Shown here in pieces: positions 52,562 through 62,211 of a DNA stretch of 64,000 nucleotides (positions are counted from its first letter, which is position 1; each line of letters opens with the position of its first letter). The stretch covers positions 186,001 to 250,000 of the forward strand of contig JACJYP010000001.1 of the NCBI GenBank assembly GCA_020636045.1, read 5' to 3'. The stretch comes from Lewinellaceae bacterium. Lineage in GTDB: Bacteria; Bacteroidota; Bacteroidia; Chitinophagales; Saprospiraceae. The translations under genes were made by a program, and so were the position numbers. The notes beneath the pieces were generated by a model. The model saw only the letters and a program-made list of their open reading frames with translations, did not search any database and had not been told where the DNA came from.

Positions 52562-55500
52562 TCAATTCACCCCGCAATCTACCCCTAAACCCGTCATGGC
52601 TGCTATAAAATCATTATCCACATTCACTTTTCGGGCGGCAGAGCTGAAGGCGAGTTTTTCCTTGTTGGTATAATCGATCAGTTCCATGCGCAATTCGTGC
52701 TTGCCTTTGTGCTTTTTGCACAGCGCCTCAATCTGCCCGATCAGGTCGTCATTCAGGGTTTCTATCGGAATGCGCAGGGTGATAGAGGAGGTTTTTTCCG
52801 CGCCGACCGTCTCGAGCAGGCGCACGTCGGATACGCGGAACTCCATTTCTTCGGAATTATATCGCTGTTTGTATTCCCCCGACAGGTACACGCAAGTGCC
52901 TTCTTCGAAGAAGGACTTGAATTTCTGGTAGTTTTCGCTGAACAGGGCGAACTCAAGGCTACTTGTATAATCCTGTATAGTGAAACGGCCCCAACCCGTT
53001 CCTCTCTGGCTGATGCGGTGTTCCGCTTTCAGTACGAAACCGGCGACGTTGACCTTGCGGCCCTGGAAGTTCTCGATCTTTTCCAGGGGCGTGACGAAAT
53101 TTTCCCATTCGTACCGGAAATCGTCGAGCGGGTGGCCGGAAAGGTAAATCCCCACTACATCCTTCTCTTTCTGGAGTTTGAGAATAAGATTCCAGGGATC
53201 GGCTTTCGGAATGACCGGCTCGGGTATGCTGACCGAATCGGTCAGATCGCCGAACAGTGAGTTGGCTGACATCAGTTTGTCTTCCTGGTGGGCGGCGCCG
53301 TATTTCAGCAGGTGCTCTATAAACGATTCGTACTTTTCCGTGGGCTGGAAAAACGTGGCGCGATGCAGCCCCGGTTTCGGTCCCTGTGCCGGTATGTCGA
53401 ATGAATCGAAGGCTCCTGCGAAGGCAAGGCTCTCCATGACTTTTTTATTCATCGTGCGCAGGTTCATCCGGCGCATCAGGTCGAAGATGTTCTGGAAGGC
53501 ACCATTGGCGTTGCGCTCCTCGATGATCGTCTCTACCGCTGCTTCGCCGACGCCTTTGATCGCCCCCATTCCGTAGCGGATGTCGCCTTCTTTATTGACG
53601 GAGAAATTTACGGACGACTCATTGATGTCCGGACCTTTTACGGTCAGCCCCATGCGATTGCACTCTTCCAGGAAGAATGTGGTCTTGTCGATATTGCCTT
53701 GTGAATGGGTCAGTACGGCAGCCATGTATTCCGAAGGGTAGTGCGCTTTCAGATACGCCGTTTGATATGCCACGAATGCGTAGCAGGTGGAGTGCGACTT
53801 GTTGAACGCATAGGAGGCGAAGGCTTCCCAGTCTGTCCAGATCTTTTCAAGTTTTTCCGAAGGCAGCCCTTTTGCGGTGGCGCCTTCGATAAACTGCCCC
53901 TTCATCTTGTCCAGCACCGCCTTTTGCTTCTTGCCCATGGCCTTTCGAAGTACGTCGGCGTCGCCTTTTGAAAAGCCGGCCAGTTTTTGCGACAGCAACA
54001 TGATTTGCTCCTGATACACGCTGATGCCGAAGGTTTCCTGTAGGTACTCTTCCATTTCCGGCAAGTCGTAGGTAACGGCCTGCCTGCCGTGCTTGCGGGC
54101 GATGAAATCGGGAATATATTCCAGCGGCCCCGGGCGGTAGAGGGCGTTCATGGCGATGAGATCGTCGAATTTGTCGGGCTTGAGTTCGCGCAAATATTTC
54201 TGCATACCCGCGCTTTCAAACTGGAAGGTGCCGTTGGTTTCGCCGCGCTGATACAGTTCGTATGTTTTGGCGTCGTCGAGCGGTATTTCGTCGATGTCGA
54301 TCGTTACACCGTGGTTTTCCCTGATCAGCCGCAGGGCATCGCGGATGATGGTCAGCGTCTTCAGGCCCAGAAAGTCCATTTTGATGACGCCGGCGTCTTC
54401 GATAATGGAGCCCTCGTATTGCGTCACCAAGAGATCGGAGTCTTTGGCCGTTGCCACCGGAATGATCTCCGTCAGGTCTTTCGGTGCAATGATGATCCCG
54501 GCGGCGTGGATACCGGTGCCGCGTACGGAACCTTCGAGTACCATGGCCTCCTTGAGGACGGTGCTTTCGGGGGTGTCTTCCGCGTCGAGGTACTCGCGCA
54601 GTTTTTTAATGTTTTCGATGTCATCGCCTCCCAGTGTTTCTTTTTCCCGCAGCGAACCGGCGCCGTCTATGGGCGCCGTTAGTACGCGTTTCAGGGAAAT
54701 ACCGGGTTTGTCGGGCACCAGTTTGGCCAGCGTATTCGACTGGTCGAGGGGTAGATCGAGTACCCTGGCCACATCTTTTATCGACATTTTGGCGGCCATG
54801 GTGCCATAGGTGACGATCTGGGCGACCTGTTGTTTGCCGTATTTGTCTACGACGTAATCGATGACCTTTTGCCGGCCTTCATCGTCAAAATCCGTGTCGA
54901 TATCGGGCATGGATTTGCGGTCGGGGTTGAGGAATCGCTCAAACAGCAACTGGTATTTGACCGGGTCGATATTGGTGATCCCGATACAATACGCCACCGC
55001 CGAGCCGGCAGCGGAGCCGCGCCCGGGCCCGACGAAAACCCCCAGATCGCGGCCAGCTTTGATAAAGTCGGATACGATCAGGAAGTATCCCGCAAATCCC
55101 ATCGTTTTGATGGTGTGCAGTTCAAAATTGAGGCGCTCTTCGATCTCGGTCGTGATCTCTTTGTAGCGTTCCCTGGCGCCCTCGAATGTGAGATGGCGGA
55201 GGTAGTCATCCTGCGTCTGGTAGCCGTCGGGGATCACAAAGTGCGGCAGCAGGATGTCTTTTTTCAGTTTCAGGTGCTCGCATTTGTCTACGATCTCAAG
55301 GGTGTTGTCCAGCGATTCGGGTATGTCTTTGAACAATTCGCCCATTTCAGCCTGCGTCTTGAAGTAAAACTGGTCGTTCCAGAAGGCAAATCGCCCGCCT
55401 TTCATCACGGTACCTTCCTCCACAAATTCGCGGATGGCCGGCGTGGCCTGTTTTTCGCCGGTGTTGATGCAGAGCAGGATGTCGTGCGCGTTCCAGTCTT

Positions 55501-56143
55501 TCTGGTCCACGTAGTGCGAATCGTTGGTGCAGATCGTTTTCACGTTGTATTCTTTTGCCCAGCGCTGCAGCACTTCGTTCACCTGATCCTGTTCCTGCAT
55601 CTGGTGGCGTTGCAGTTCGATGTAGTAGTCTTCTCCGAAAATGTTGTACCACCATTCGAATTCTTTGCGCGCCTCCTCTTCGCCGTGCCGCAAAATGGCC
55701 TGCGGCACCATGGCGCCGATGCAACAGGTAGTAGCGATCAACCCTTCGTGGTATTGCAGGATCAACTCCTTGTCAATGCGCGGGAATTTGCCGTACAGGC
55801 CTTCCATGTACCCCATCGAACAAAGTTTGACGAGGTTTTTATATCCCTCCGCATTTTTGGCGAGAAACAACTGGTGGTAGCGCTTGTCGCGGTCTTCTTT
55901 TGTAAAAGTGCGCCGGTGCCGGTCCTGCACGACGTAAAACTCGCATCCAACGATCGGTTTAACCCCTTCGTGTTTGGCGGCTTCCGCCACAAACTGAAAC
56001 ACGCCGAACATATTGCCGTGGTCGGTGATGGCCAGTGCCTTCATTCCGTCGCCGGCGGCTTTTTTGAACAGCGAGGGGATGGCCGCGGCTCCGTCGAGCA
56101 ACGAATATTGTGTATGGCAGTGCAGGTGTGCGAATTGTGGCAT
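52562..56143 (-). CDS. dnaE: DNA polymerase III subunit alpha
   Basis: The replicative polymerase. The start at 56143 (MPQFAHLHCHTQYSLLDGAA) begins the PHP domain directly. The length is 1193 residues, typical for DnaE. Motifs: PHP HLHCHTQYSLLDG at the start and AITDHGNMFGVF soon after; palm-domain GRGSAAGSAVAYCIGITN near 365-385; catalytic PDIDTDFDDEGR near 407-418, with the third Asp in KMDFLGLKTL near 587; the fingers region carries YRPGPLEYIPDFIARKHG. The C-terminal OB fold appears as VNVAGFVLKAEHRISQRGTG and GIYLSGHPLDDF near 1003. A PolC-type 3'-5' exonuclease insertion is absent. It is a single gene. Confidence 0.97.
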   Translation of the reverse strand: MPQFAHLHCHTQYSLLDGAAAIPSLFKKAAGDGMKALAITDHGNMFGVFQFVAEAAKHEGVKPIVGCEFYVVQDRHRRTFTKEDRDKRYHQLFLAKNAEGYKNLVKLCSMGYMEGLYGKFPRIDKELILQYHEGLIATTCCIGAMVPQAILRHGEEEARKEFEWWYNIFGEDYYIELQRHQMQEQDQVNEVLQRWAKEYNVKTICTNDSHYVDQKDWNAHDILLCINTGEKQATPAIREFVEEGTVMKGGRFAFWNDQFYFKTQAEMGELFKDIPESLDNTLEIVDKCEHLKLKKDILLPHFVIPDGYQTQDDYLRHLTFEGARERYKEITTEIEERLNFELHTIKTMGFAGYFLIVSDFIKAGRDLGVFVGPGRGSAAGSAVAYCIGITNIDPVKYQLLFERFLNPDRKSMPDIDTDFDDEGRQKVIDYVVDKYGKQQVAQIVTYGTMAAKMSIKDVARVLDLPLDQSNTLAKLVPDKPGISLKRVLTAPIDGAGSLREKETLGGDDIENIKKLREYLDAEDTPESTVLKEAMVLEGSVRGTGIHAAGIIIAPKDLTEIIPVATAKDSDLLVTQYEGSIIEDAGVIKMDFLGLKTLTIIRDALRLIRENHGVTIDIDEIPLDDAKTYELYQRGETNGTFQFESAGMQKYLRELKPDKFDDLIAMNALYRPGPLEYIPDFIARKHGRQAVTYDLPEMEEYLQETFGISVYQEQIMLLSQKLAGFSKGDADVLRKAMGKKQKAVLDKMKGQFIEGATAKGLPSEKLEKIWTDWEAFASYAFNKSHSTCYAFVAYQTAYLKAHYPSEYMAAVLTHSQGNIDKTTFFLEECNRMGLTVKGPDINESSVNFSVNKEGDIRYGMGAIKGVGEAAVETIIEERNANGAFQNIFDLMRRMNLRTMNKKVMESLAFAGAFDSFDIPAQGPKPGLHRATFFQPTEKYESFIEHLLKYGAAHQEDKLMSANSLFGDLTDSVSIPEPVIPKADPWNLILKLQKEKDVVGIYLSGHPLDDFRYEWENFVTPLEKIENFQGRKVNVAGFVLKAEHRISQRGTGWGRFTIQDYTSSLEFALFSENYQKFKSFFEEGTCVYLSGEYKQRYNSEEMEFRVSDVRLLETVGAEKTSSITLRIPIETLNDDLIGQIEALCKKHKGKHELRMELIDYTNKEKLAFSSAARKVNVDNDFIAAMTGLGVDCGVN

Positions 56144-56331
56144 GGCGACATTATCAAGAAACCGTTCGGCAGGGTAATACACCCCGGACCGAAGGAAGTA
56201 AAGTTAAACCTCAAAAATTCGAGGTCGTGGCGGGGAATTCCGACTAAAGGAGACGATGTGGCAAATCTAAAACAAAATGTATTACAGTGTGTGCCAGTAA
56301 AGAAAAAACTTTCACCTGTTTTGTGATAAGT

Positions 56332-56369
56332 AAAAAGCCCTCTTCCAGAGCACAGGAAGAGGGCTTTTT
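56332..56369. terminator. bidirectional terminator
   Basis: AAAAAGCCCTCTTCC pairs perfectly with GGAAGAGGGCTTTTT around an 8-base loop, between two minus-strand genes. It ends the 56389 transcript on the minus strand and would also stop plus-strand reading. Confidence 0.85.
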
Positions 56370-56388
56370 AGGCTAGGAAAGCATCTGT

Positions 56389-57762
56389 TTACAATGTAGC
56401 CAGCACGCCCGCCTGAACCGAAAAAGTATTGATCCTGGCCGGGCTGGGGCCAATGCCGCGTTTGCCGAAGGCATGGTGATAGGCCGGTTCGACAAAGGCG
56501 ACGAAACGGCGGCCGAGCGGGTGCTCGACGCGAAGGCCGGCGTCGGCAGTAGCGTAGGTATTGCCTTGTAGAGAGCCGTTTTCAAGCAGGCCGCGGCCTA
56601 CTTTGCGGAGCTGCGGTTGTTGACCGACACTTTGATGCGGATCGGGGGGCGCTTGTCCGGGATAATAAGTGGAGCCGTACTGGTAACTTTTATCGAGGGC
56701 AAAGTGGGCGGTAACCCCCGCTACGGCATGTGCGCTGGCCTGACCAAATTGCACGACCCTGCGGGTAACTTTTACCGGCACGCTGATCAGGTCGGCGTCG
56801 ACCGATTTCGTGAAACTGCCGTAGTAACCGACCTGGGTATTGCCCGAATAAATTTCTTCTTCGCGCCTGGGCTCGTATTGCTTGCGGCTGTACGAAAGTC
56901 CGGTCTCAATGCCCCATTTTCCGATGCGGTATCCGATCCCGATCCCTGCGCCGTAGCCGTTGGCATTATGCGCATGATCGGCACTTCTGACATAGTTACG
57001 ATCATAAACGGCATATGTAGCAGCGTAAAACCGGTGCTGCCTCGGCGCATTTACTTGCACTACCGGAGCCGCGTAGGGGCTCGGCGGGGTCATGGATTCG
57101 AGAGGGGCGCCAAGCAGGATCGGCAATTTTACAATGTCGGGAAGCGAAGCCCAATGTTCAGGTGTAGGCGTTTCAGTCGGGTTGAGGAGCACGAGGGCTT
57201 CTTCAACAAGGCCCGACGGTATATTGGTATTTATTAACTCCGGATCGAACAGCGCAATACTGCTCATCATGTTTTCGTGTTGCCGGCCGTAAGCCTGATC
57301 GTCATGGCCGGCAAATTGCAGGGCAAACCCGGCGCCGGAAGTCGTCCCGGGTGCGGACCGCTCAGTGCCGTGATCGCTGTTTGCCTGTAAATGCTTCGAT
57401 GCAGGAGCCGGAGTGCCGCGTTGAATATCGTCGTCAAAATGCAGGAACCCGTTCAAATTGACCAGCAAAAGCAGAAAAATGGCTGCTTCCGCCAGTTTTG
57501 TGAACCGGATGCGGCGACGGAGGTAGCGTTGCCGGTTCATCTGCTGCGACAATTGCTCCCAATGTGAAGACTGATAAGGGGCCTCCAGGCCCTCAAGGGT
57601 ATGATACAACGCTTTGTCCACCGCATCTACTGCGGCGGGGTGCTCTTCTGCGAACGGCGCATTGAGGCGTTGTTCGAGCGCAGCCCAGGTACCCTGTTCG
57701 TAAGGAACCTCAAGGCCGTCAAGCACCGATTTTAAACGCTTATCAAAATTATGGTTATCCAT
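56389..57762 (-). CDS. anti-sigma-like / outer-membrane beta-barrel fusion protein
   Basis: A 457-residue protein 37 bases downstream of an ECF sigma gene. The N-terminal cytoplasmic part has two similar repeats (VLDGLEVPYEQGTWAALEQR at 13-32 and TLEGLEAPYQSSHWEQLSQQ at 55-74). One membrane segment follows at about 90-107 (LAEAAIFLLLLVNLNGFL). After a linker, residues about 255-457 show barrel-like strands (YGAGIGIGYRIGKWGIETGL, YGSFTKSVDADLISVPVKVT). In Bacteroidota this pairing usually uses two proteins; here the anti-sigma-like and barrel parts share one chain. The function is probably envelope sensing that controls the sigma factor (inference). Confidence 0.7.
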   Translation of the reverse strand: MDNHNFDKRLKSVLDGLEVPYEQGTWAALEQRLNAPFAEEHPAAVDAVDKALYHTLEGLEAPYQSSHWEQLSQQMNRQRYLRRRIRFTKLAEAAIFLLLLVNLNGFLHFDDDIQRGTPAPASKHLQANSDHGTERSAPGTTSGAGFALQFAGHDDQAYGRQHENMMSSIALFDPELINTNIPSGLVEEALVLLNPTETPTPEHWASLPDIVKLPILLGAPLESMTPPSPYAAPVVQVNAPRQHRFYAATYAVYDRNYVRSADHAHNANGYGAGIGIGYRIGKWGIETGLSYSRKQYEPRREEEIYSGNTQVGYYGSFTKSVDADLISVPVKVTRRVVQFGQASAHAVAGVTAHFALDKSYQYGSTYYPGQAPPDPHQSVGQQPQLRKVGRGLLENGSLQGNTYATADAGLRVEHPLGRRFVAFVEPAYHHAFGKRGIGPSPARINTFSVQAGVLATL

Positions 57763-57799
57763 GGCAGTAGTGCCTAATTTACACAGTTAGAGCGTTAAA

Positions 57800-58387
57800 T
57801 TAACTTGAAAGGTCATCAGAGCGGCGAAATCCGAATTCCATCCGGTGCGCGGTAAAATGCTCCTGCAATTTGATCCGCGCTTTCACCAGATTGCTCCGCG
57901 AAGTGCTTTCTGTGATCTGCAATGCGTCGGCGATTTCCTTGTGGGAATAACCTTCCACGACGTACAAATTGAATACCGCGCGGTATGCCGGTGACAATTC
58001 CTGCACAGCCGATAAAATCTCCTGTTCCGTGAGGTTGCTCAGCACATCGGGCTCGTCATTCGATACCTGATGCGCGTCGGAAATATCTTCCGTCCTGCGG
58101 CGGATGGTCTTGCGGTAATAATCGATACAGGTGTTTACGATGATCGTGCGGATCCAGGCAGGGAGGGAAGTGCCTGGCCGGTAACGGCCGATGTTTTGAA
58201 AAACCTTGATAAAACCTTCGTGCAGTAAGTCAAGGGCTTCATCGCGCGAGCCGGCATAACGCAGGCAAATACCCATCATCTTGCCATAGTACTGTTCGTA
58301 CAACTGCTGCTGCGCCCAGCGCTCCTGGCGGTTCAGGGCGGCGACGAGATCTGTTTCGGCGCGTTCCAATTTAAGGGCGAAATCCAT
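57800..58387 (-). CDS. ECF-type RNA polymerase sigma-70 factor
   Basis: A 195-residue sigma factor. Region 2 is visible in YEQYYGKMMGICLRYAGSRD, EALDLLHEGFIKVFQNIGRY and ASLPAWIRTIIVNTCIDYYR-type sequence; region 4 in LSPAYRAVFNLYVVEGYSHK, EIADALQITESTSRSNLVKA. It has no region 1.1 or 3, as usual for ECF members. It is followed by the anti-sigma-like fusion gene, its likely regulator. Targets are unknown; a conserved promoter of its own regulon was not identified. Confidence 0.92.
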   Translation of the reverse strand: MDFALKLERAETDLVAALNRQERWAQQQLYEQYYGKMMGICLRYAGSRDEALDLLHEGFIKVFQNIGRYRPGTSLPAWIRTIIVNTCIDYYRKTIRRRTEDISDAHQVSNDEPDVLSNLTEQEILSAVQELSPAYRAVFNLYVVEGYSHKEIADALQITESTSRSNLVKARIKLQEHFTAHRMEFGFRRSDDLSS

Positions 58388-58766
58388 AAGTCGATTTCCG
58401 TTGGAAAGTTAAGTTGTGGTATCCGTTCGGCAAAACCGGTGCGCTGTTGGTTCCAATGAGAGTAACGGTGCACACTCTCCGAACGCTGCCTGAATTGGCG
58501 CCTGAATGGCAAAAAAGGCTGCCTGACAATGACAAACGAATGCGGCAGAAAGACTCCCGGTGTACAAGTGATCGCAGGGGAAGGTCCTGCGGCTGATCGA
58601 TGTTTTATTTTAAGTTGTTAATAATCAATTTGTAACGAATTTTTTAAAACAATTTTACTCATAAAAATAAATATTTTGTTTTAAAATTGAATTGCTTGCT
58701 TTACTTTTGCTGTCACGTTCAGGAATTGATAAACACAGACCGTTCTTAATTATTCCGCACTTCGAC
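58388..58766. other. intergenic region, divergent promoters
   Basis: An AT-rich stretch (58600-58700) between the sigma gene and the glucosaminidase gene. A promoter-like pair for the plus gene is listed separately. A 60-codon frame at 58414-58596 lacks support. Nothing else is seen. Confidence 0.4.
58675..58709 (+). promoter_or_regulatory. promoter of the glucosaminidase gene
   Basis: TTTG at 58675-58678 and TACTTTTG at 58702-58709 are 23 bases apart and fit the Bacteroidota promoter. The leader would be about 50 bases. Confidence 0.5.
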
Positions 58767-59669
58767 ATGAGTATTTCCAAAAAGTACACGGAGCCGGGAA
58801 CATATTCATCGCAGCAAGGATTTCGCAGTTCTCAATATAAGCAACGCAGCCGCAGGCAGAGCGTAAAACTGCAGCCGTACTCGGCAACAGAGCAGAGCCG
58901 GGAACCCGCTCTGGAATTTGATTTCCGCCATTTGTGGGTGGGAGTACAGCGTTTCTGGATCGCGTTCCGGTTTCAGTCGCACCGGTTCACGTTCGGGATG
59001 TTCAAAAGACGGGCGATCCTCAAACTCGGTTTTTTAGGGTTGGCGGGTTATTTTTTGTTGTCCGGCGACAGTGTAGCCAACGAACCGGTGGCCGAGGATG
59101 TTCCGGTGATCCAGAGCGTGGGAACTTCCCTCGAATGGAAAGAATCGGGGCAGATCATACCGCTACCGATCATCACGGGTAAAAAGATCAAAAACGAGGC
59201 GGCGCCCGTCAGCAAGAATGAGATCATTCCTTTTGATGCCGGCAAGTATATCGACCGCTTCAAGCAGATCTCCATCGACGAGATGGAGAAATACGGCGTA
59301 CCGGCCAGCATCAGTCTGGCACAAGGGCTCATTGAAAGCAGGGCCGGCTCCAGCAAACTGGCGGTCAACAACAACAACCATTTCGGGATCAAATGCTTTT
59401 CCAGAAAATGTAAAAAAGGGCACTGTTCCAATTTTACGGACGATACCCACAAGGATTTTTTCCGGATTTTCAAGACACCCTGGGAAAGTTGGCGGGAGCA
59501 TAGCAAACTGCTCACCAACAAGCGTTTTTCCCGCCTGAAAAAGTACGGGCGCGACTACAAAAAATGGGCGCACGGCCTGGAGTCGCTGGGCTATGCCACC
59601 GACAGGTCATACGCCGAAAAACTGATCGGTATCATCGAGCGGTACAATCTCAATAAATACGACCGCTGA
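58767..59669 (+). CDS. membrane-anchored glucosaminidase-domain protein
   Basis: A 300-residue peptidoglycan hydrolase. The start at 58767 (MSISKKYTEPGTYSSQQGFR) follows the promoter; the 58692 start overlaps the -7 box. The first 80 residues are basic and cytoplasmic, a membrane segment spans about 82-99 (RAILKLGFLGLAGYFLLS), and the outside part carries a glucosaminidase/lysozyme-subfamily-2-like domain with SLAQGLIESRAGSSKLAV (E190 the likely acid), NNHFGIKC, and FRIFKTPWESWREHSKLLTN. It probably cuts glycan strands in the periplasm. A C-terminal LysM, common in relatives, is absent. Confidence 0.88.
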   Translation: MSISKKYTEPGTYSSQQGFRSSQYKQRSRRQSVKLQPYSATEQSREPALEFDFRHLWVGVQRFWIAFRFQSHRFTFGMFKRRAILKLGFLGLAGYFLLSGDSVANEPVAEDVPVIQSVGTSLEWKESGQIIPLPIITGKKIKNEAAPVSKNEIIPFDAGKYIDRFKQISIDEMEKYGVPASISLAQGLIESRAGSSKLAVNNNNHFGIKCFSRKCKKGHCSNFTDDTHKDFFRIFKTPWESWREHSKLLTNKRFSRLKKYGRDYKKWAHGLESLGYATDRSYAEKLIGIIERYNLNKYDR

Positions 59670-59693
59670 TCGGATCGGACAAATCGATATGAA

Positions 59694-59918
59694 ATGAAAA
59701 CGAAAGCCTTCTTTTTTGCCATACTCGCACTCGGGTGCTTTTCAGCCTGTCAGGGAAATCCTTTCAGGGAAAAACCGGTCATGCCCGAAGTGCAACACAG
59801 CACTGAAAACAAGCCTCTGTTCAAACTGCCATGGAAAGTAGTAAAAGGTGCGCGGATGGCCTGGATCAGCCCTGCACGTACACAATGTATTTCTCTGCAA
59901 AGAACGGCTCCGGAATAA
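59694..59918 (+). CDS. small putative lipoprotein
   Basis: A 74-codon frame starting 24 bases after the glucosaminidase gene. The N-terminus is a lipoprotein signal (MKTKAFFFAILALGCFSACQ) with lipobox FSAC, Cys19. The mature part is short, with no known domain. The last 17 codons overlap the convergent rsmG gene, so the true 3' end or the gene itself is less certain. It may be an operon partner of the glucosaminidase. Confidence 0.5.
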   Translation: MKTKAFFFAILALGCFSACQGNPFREKPVMPEVQHSTENKPLFKLPWKVVKGARMAWISPARTQCISLQRTAPE

Positions 59919-60504
59919 TATCCGCGATATCGAATACTTCCGAGTAGTCTTTTCCCTTGCCCGGTAGCGCCTTTATTTCGGCGCGGAGGTCGCCGCCTTT
60001 CAAGGCGATGATGCCGTTAGGATAAGCGTGCGTGTGCTTTTTGCTCAATAACCGCTGGCTCCACTGTAACAATTGTGTTAGAGGAGCAACACCCCGGGAA
60101 AGCACAAAGTCGAATTGCCCGTTCATCTTCAGTTCTTCAACGCGTGCATGAAGCGGCGTGACGTTTTCCAGCCCCAATGCCTCGCTGATCTCCCTGACTA
60201 CACGTATTTTTTTTCCTGTTCCGTCGGCCAGAACGAAGGAAGCCTCCGGAAACATGATGGCCAGCGGGATGCCGGGAAACCCGCCTCCCGTACCAAGATC
60301 GAGCAGGCGCGCGCCACTTCCGAACTGAAATATTTTCGCAATGGCCAGGGAATGCAGGATGTGTCGCGCTTCCAGGTTTTCGATATCCTGCCTTGAAATG
60401 ACGTTGATCTTTGCGTTCCAGTCTGTGTATAGCGGAATCAGTTGCCGGAAGCGATCTTTTTGGACGGCGTCCAGTTCCGGGAAATAACGGTCCAGCAATT
60501 CCAT
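59866..60504 (-). CDS. rsmG: 16S rRNA 7-methylguanosine-527 methyltransferase
   Basis: A 212-residue enzyme that methylates G527 in 16S rRNA. Family motifs are NVISRQDIENLEARHILHSL near 34-53 and the SAM site LLDLGTGGGFPGIPLA (67-82), then VLADGTGKKIRVV and FDFVLSRGVAPL. The length is normal. It lies 6 bases after the stop of the 60511 gene, so the two are probably co-transcribed. Confidence 0.95.
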   Translation of the reverse strand: MELLDRYFPELDAVQKDRFRQLIPLYTDWNAKINVISRQDIENLEARHILHSLAIAKIFQFGSGARLLDLGTGGGFPGIPLAIMFPEASFVLADGTGKKIRVVREISEALGLENVTPLHARVEELKMNGQFDFVLSRGVAPLTQLLQWSQRLLSKKHTHAYPNGIIALKGGDLRAEIKALPGKGKDYSEVFDIADIIPEPFFAEKYIVYVQG

Positions 60505-60510
60505 TACAGG

Positions 60511-61572
60511 CTATTTTCCTAAGTTTTTTAGCATTTTTTCTGCTTTCCTGCGCCTTTCCGGGTCTTGTGCGTTGGAACGCGCCCTTTCTACCGCGCGACG
60601 TGCCTTTTCTTTCAGCAAGGGATTTATTTCAGCGAGTTTGACAATGGCGAGCGCCTGATACCAGTAAATGTCCTCCCCGAAATGTTCAAGGTCCTCGATC
60701 TTGGCAAAGCATTCCAATGCCAGTGCCGGCTGATCCTGGCCCAATGCCATGACGCCAATGTAGAAAAGAGCATCTGAATGGCAGGCAGTAAGCGAGTCGT
60801 CCAGCACCTGGAACAGGGTTGCCTGTGCGCTTTCGTAATCTCCGGCCTTATAGAATTCGTCGGCTTCCTGAAAATAGTGTTCACACGCGTTGGGGCGGGC
60901 GGTGACCGAGTCATTGCCTCTTTCCGGGCCATATCGCGTCGATAGGTCTGCTATCAGGCTTTCGGGCGGTGTAAAATTGTCGTCGTACACCTCGGCCGGT
61001 GTCATGGAGCGGTTTAAAAATATATACGCAGCATATGCAAGGGTCAGCAACACGAAGAAGATCAGCAGGTTGCGTGCGAAATTGCTCTGCGGAGCCTGTG
61101 CCGGACCCTCTTCGGTCATTAACTCGAGTTGTTTCGATTTTTCCCATATCCCATACCGCCAGTCCTCCTGCGCTTCGCCTTTTTTCCAGGAGTCGATCAA
61201 CTGCCGCGTATTCCTCAACGCATCCTGATCCGGTATATCGATGGGCGCTTCGCCTTCCTCGAACGCTTTGGTTATATCGGTTGCCTCCTGCCCTTTTTCT
61301 TCGAGCCAGCCGGCAAAATGTGCCAGTGAGTACGTTTTCAGCGCCGTAAAAAAATCGATCTCCTCCGTTAGGTTGTCACCTTTAACTTGTGTCGCCAGTT
61401 CGATCACCCCCGCCTGAAAAAATGCCTTGCCCGCCGCCTCGCTGCCCCCCAGCACGCTTATCGCGCGAATGACCGGCAACCTGAATCGTTCATAAACGGC
61501 TTCCAATGCTGCGGCGTCAGCCTGCGGCAATCCCTTATAAAGATCAGTATCTGATAAGTGCAATGGCTCCAT
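60511..61572 (-). CDS. single-pass membrane protein with TPR-like tail
   Basis: A 353-residue protein. The N-terminal 160 residues are acidic and helical (LPQADAAALEAVYERFRLPV), rather like a degenerate sigma region-2 or anti-sigma fold. A membrane segment lies at about 166-187 (NLLIFFVLLTLAYAAYIFLN). The C-terminal part has tetratricopeptide-like helices (CEHYFQEADEFYKAGDYESA, then ALFYIGVMALGQDQPALALE). No named family. It could be a scaffold at the inner membrane. Directly upstream of rsmG. Confidence 0.7.
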   Translation of the reverse strand: MEPLHLSDTDLYKGLPQADAAALEAVYERFRLPVIRAISVLGGSEAAGKAFFQAGVIELATQVKGDNLTEEIDFFTALKTYSLAHFAGWLEEKGQEATDITKAFEEGEAPIDIPDQDALRNTRQLIDSWKKGEAQEDWRYGIWEKSKQLELMTEEGPAQAPQSNFARNLLIFFVLLTLAYAAYIFLNRSMTPAEVYDDNFTPPESLIADLSTRYGPERGNDSVTARPNACEHYFQEADEFYKAGDYESAQATLFQVLDDSLTACHSDALFYIGVMALGQDQPALALECFAKIEDLEHFGEDIYWYQALAIVKLAEINPLLKEKARRAVERARSNAQDPERRRKAEKMLKNLGK

Positions 61573-61673
61573 GTAATGTGCGCTCCTTCATGAGCGTGAG
61601 GACAAATATCAAAAAAACGGCCGGTATAGAGGCCATAATGGCGCCTCGAACGCGTATACACAGGGTTTTTTAT

Positions 61674-61706
61674 AAAAAAAGAGCCAGGACATTGCTGCCC
61701 CGGCTC
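61674..61706 (-). terminator. hsp20 terminator
   Basis: On the minus strand GAGCCGGGG pairs with CCTGGCTC (one mismatch) and is followed by TTTTTTT, about 60 bases after the hsp20 stop. Confidence 0.65.
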
Positions 61707-61767
61707 CATGAAAACACCTAAAACCCTATTAACTAACCTTATGAAAACAACTCTTTGTGAAATCGGT

Positions 61768-62211
61768 TTAACCGATCTGAATAGTTTTTACGATCGGCTT
61801 CGCTTCCTCTTTTTTGGAAAGCGTCACATTCAGGATTCCACTTTCGTAAACAGCGGAAATTGCTTCCTGGTTCACGGTTTTGGGCAGTTTGAAGCTGCGT
61901 TTGAAAGCGGCTACGGAGAATTCGCGGCGTGTGAATCGCTCGTTTTTCTCCTCTTTGCTCGTCTCGTGGTTTGCCGAAATGGTCAGGTAATCGTTTTCCA
62001 CATTGATGGAGAAATCCTGCTTTCCAAAACCGGGTGCGGCAACTTCGAGTTTGAAAGCCTCGTCCGTTTCAAGTACGTTTACCGCCGGCTGGCTGAAAGC
62101 GTTGTCGCTGCCCACGAGGTCGGTGAGCGGACGGTTGAAAAATTCATCGAAAAGTCCGTTGAACAGGGGTTTGGTCGAAGGGAAGGGTTGGAATTTTACG
62201 ACGTTAGTCAT
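61768..62211 (-). CDS. Hsp20/alpha-crystallin family small heat-shock protein
   Basis: A 147-residue ATP-independent chaperone that holds unfolding proteins. The alpha-crystallin domain is seen in NVLETDEAFKLEVAAPGFGK, DFSINVENDYLTISANHETS, RREFSVAAFKRSFKLPKTV and the final YESGILNVTLSKKEE, which ends with the A-x-x-x-n-GvL motif in its usual place. The N-terminal arm is short (VVKFQPFPSTKPLFNGLFDE). It has its own terminator, and a perfect 12-bp inverted repeat lies upstream at 62349-62392. Confidence 0.93.
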   Translation of the reverse strand: MTNVVKFQPFPSTKPLFNGLFDEFFNRPLTDLVGSDNAFSQPAVNVLETDEAFKLEVAAPGFGKQDFSINVENDYLTISANHETSKEEKNERFTRREFSVAAFKRSFKLPKTVNQEAISAVYESGILNVTLSKKEEAKPIVKTIQIG

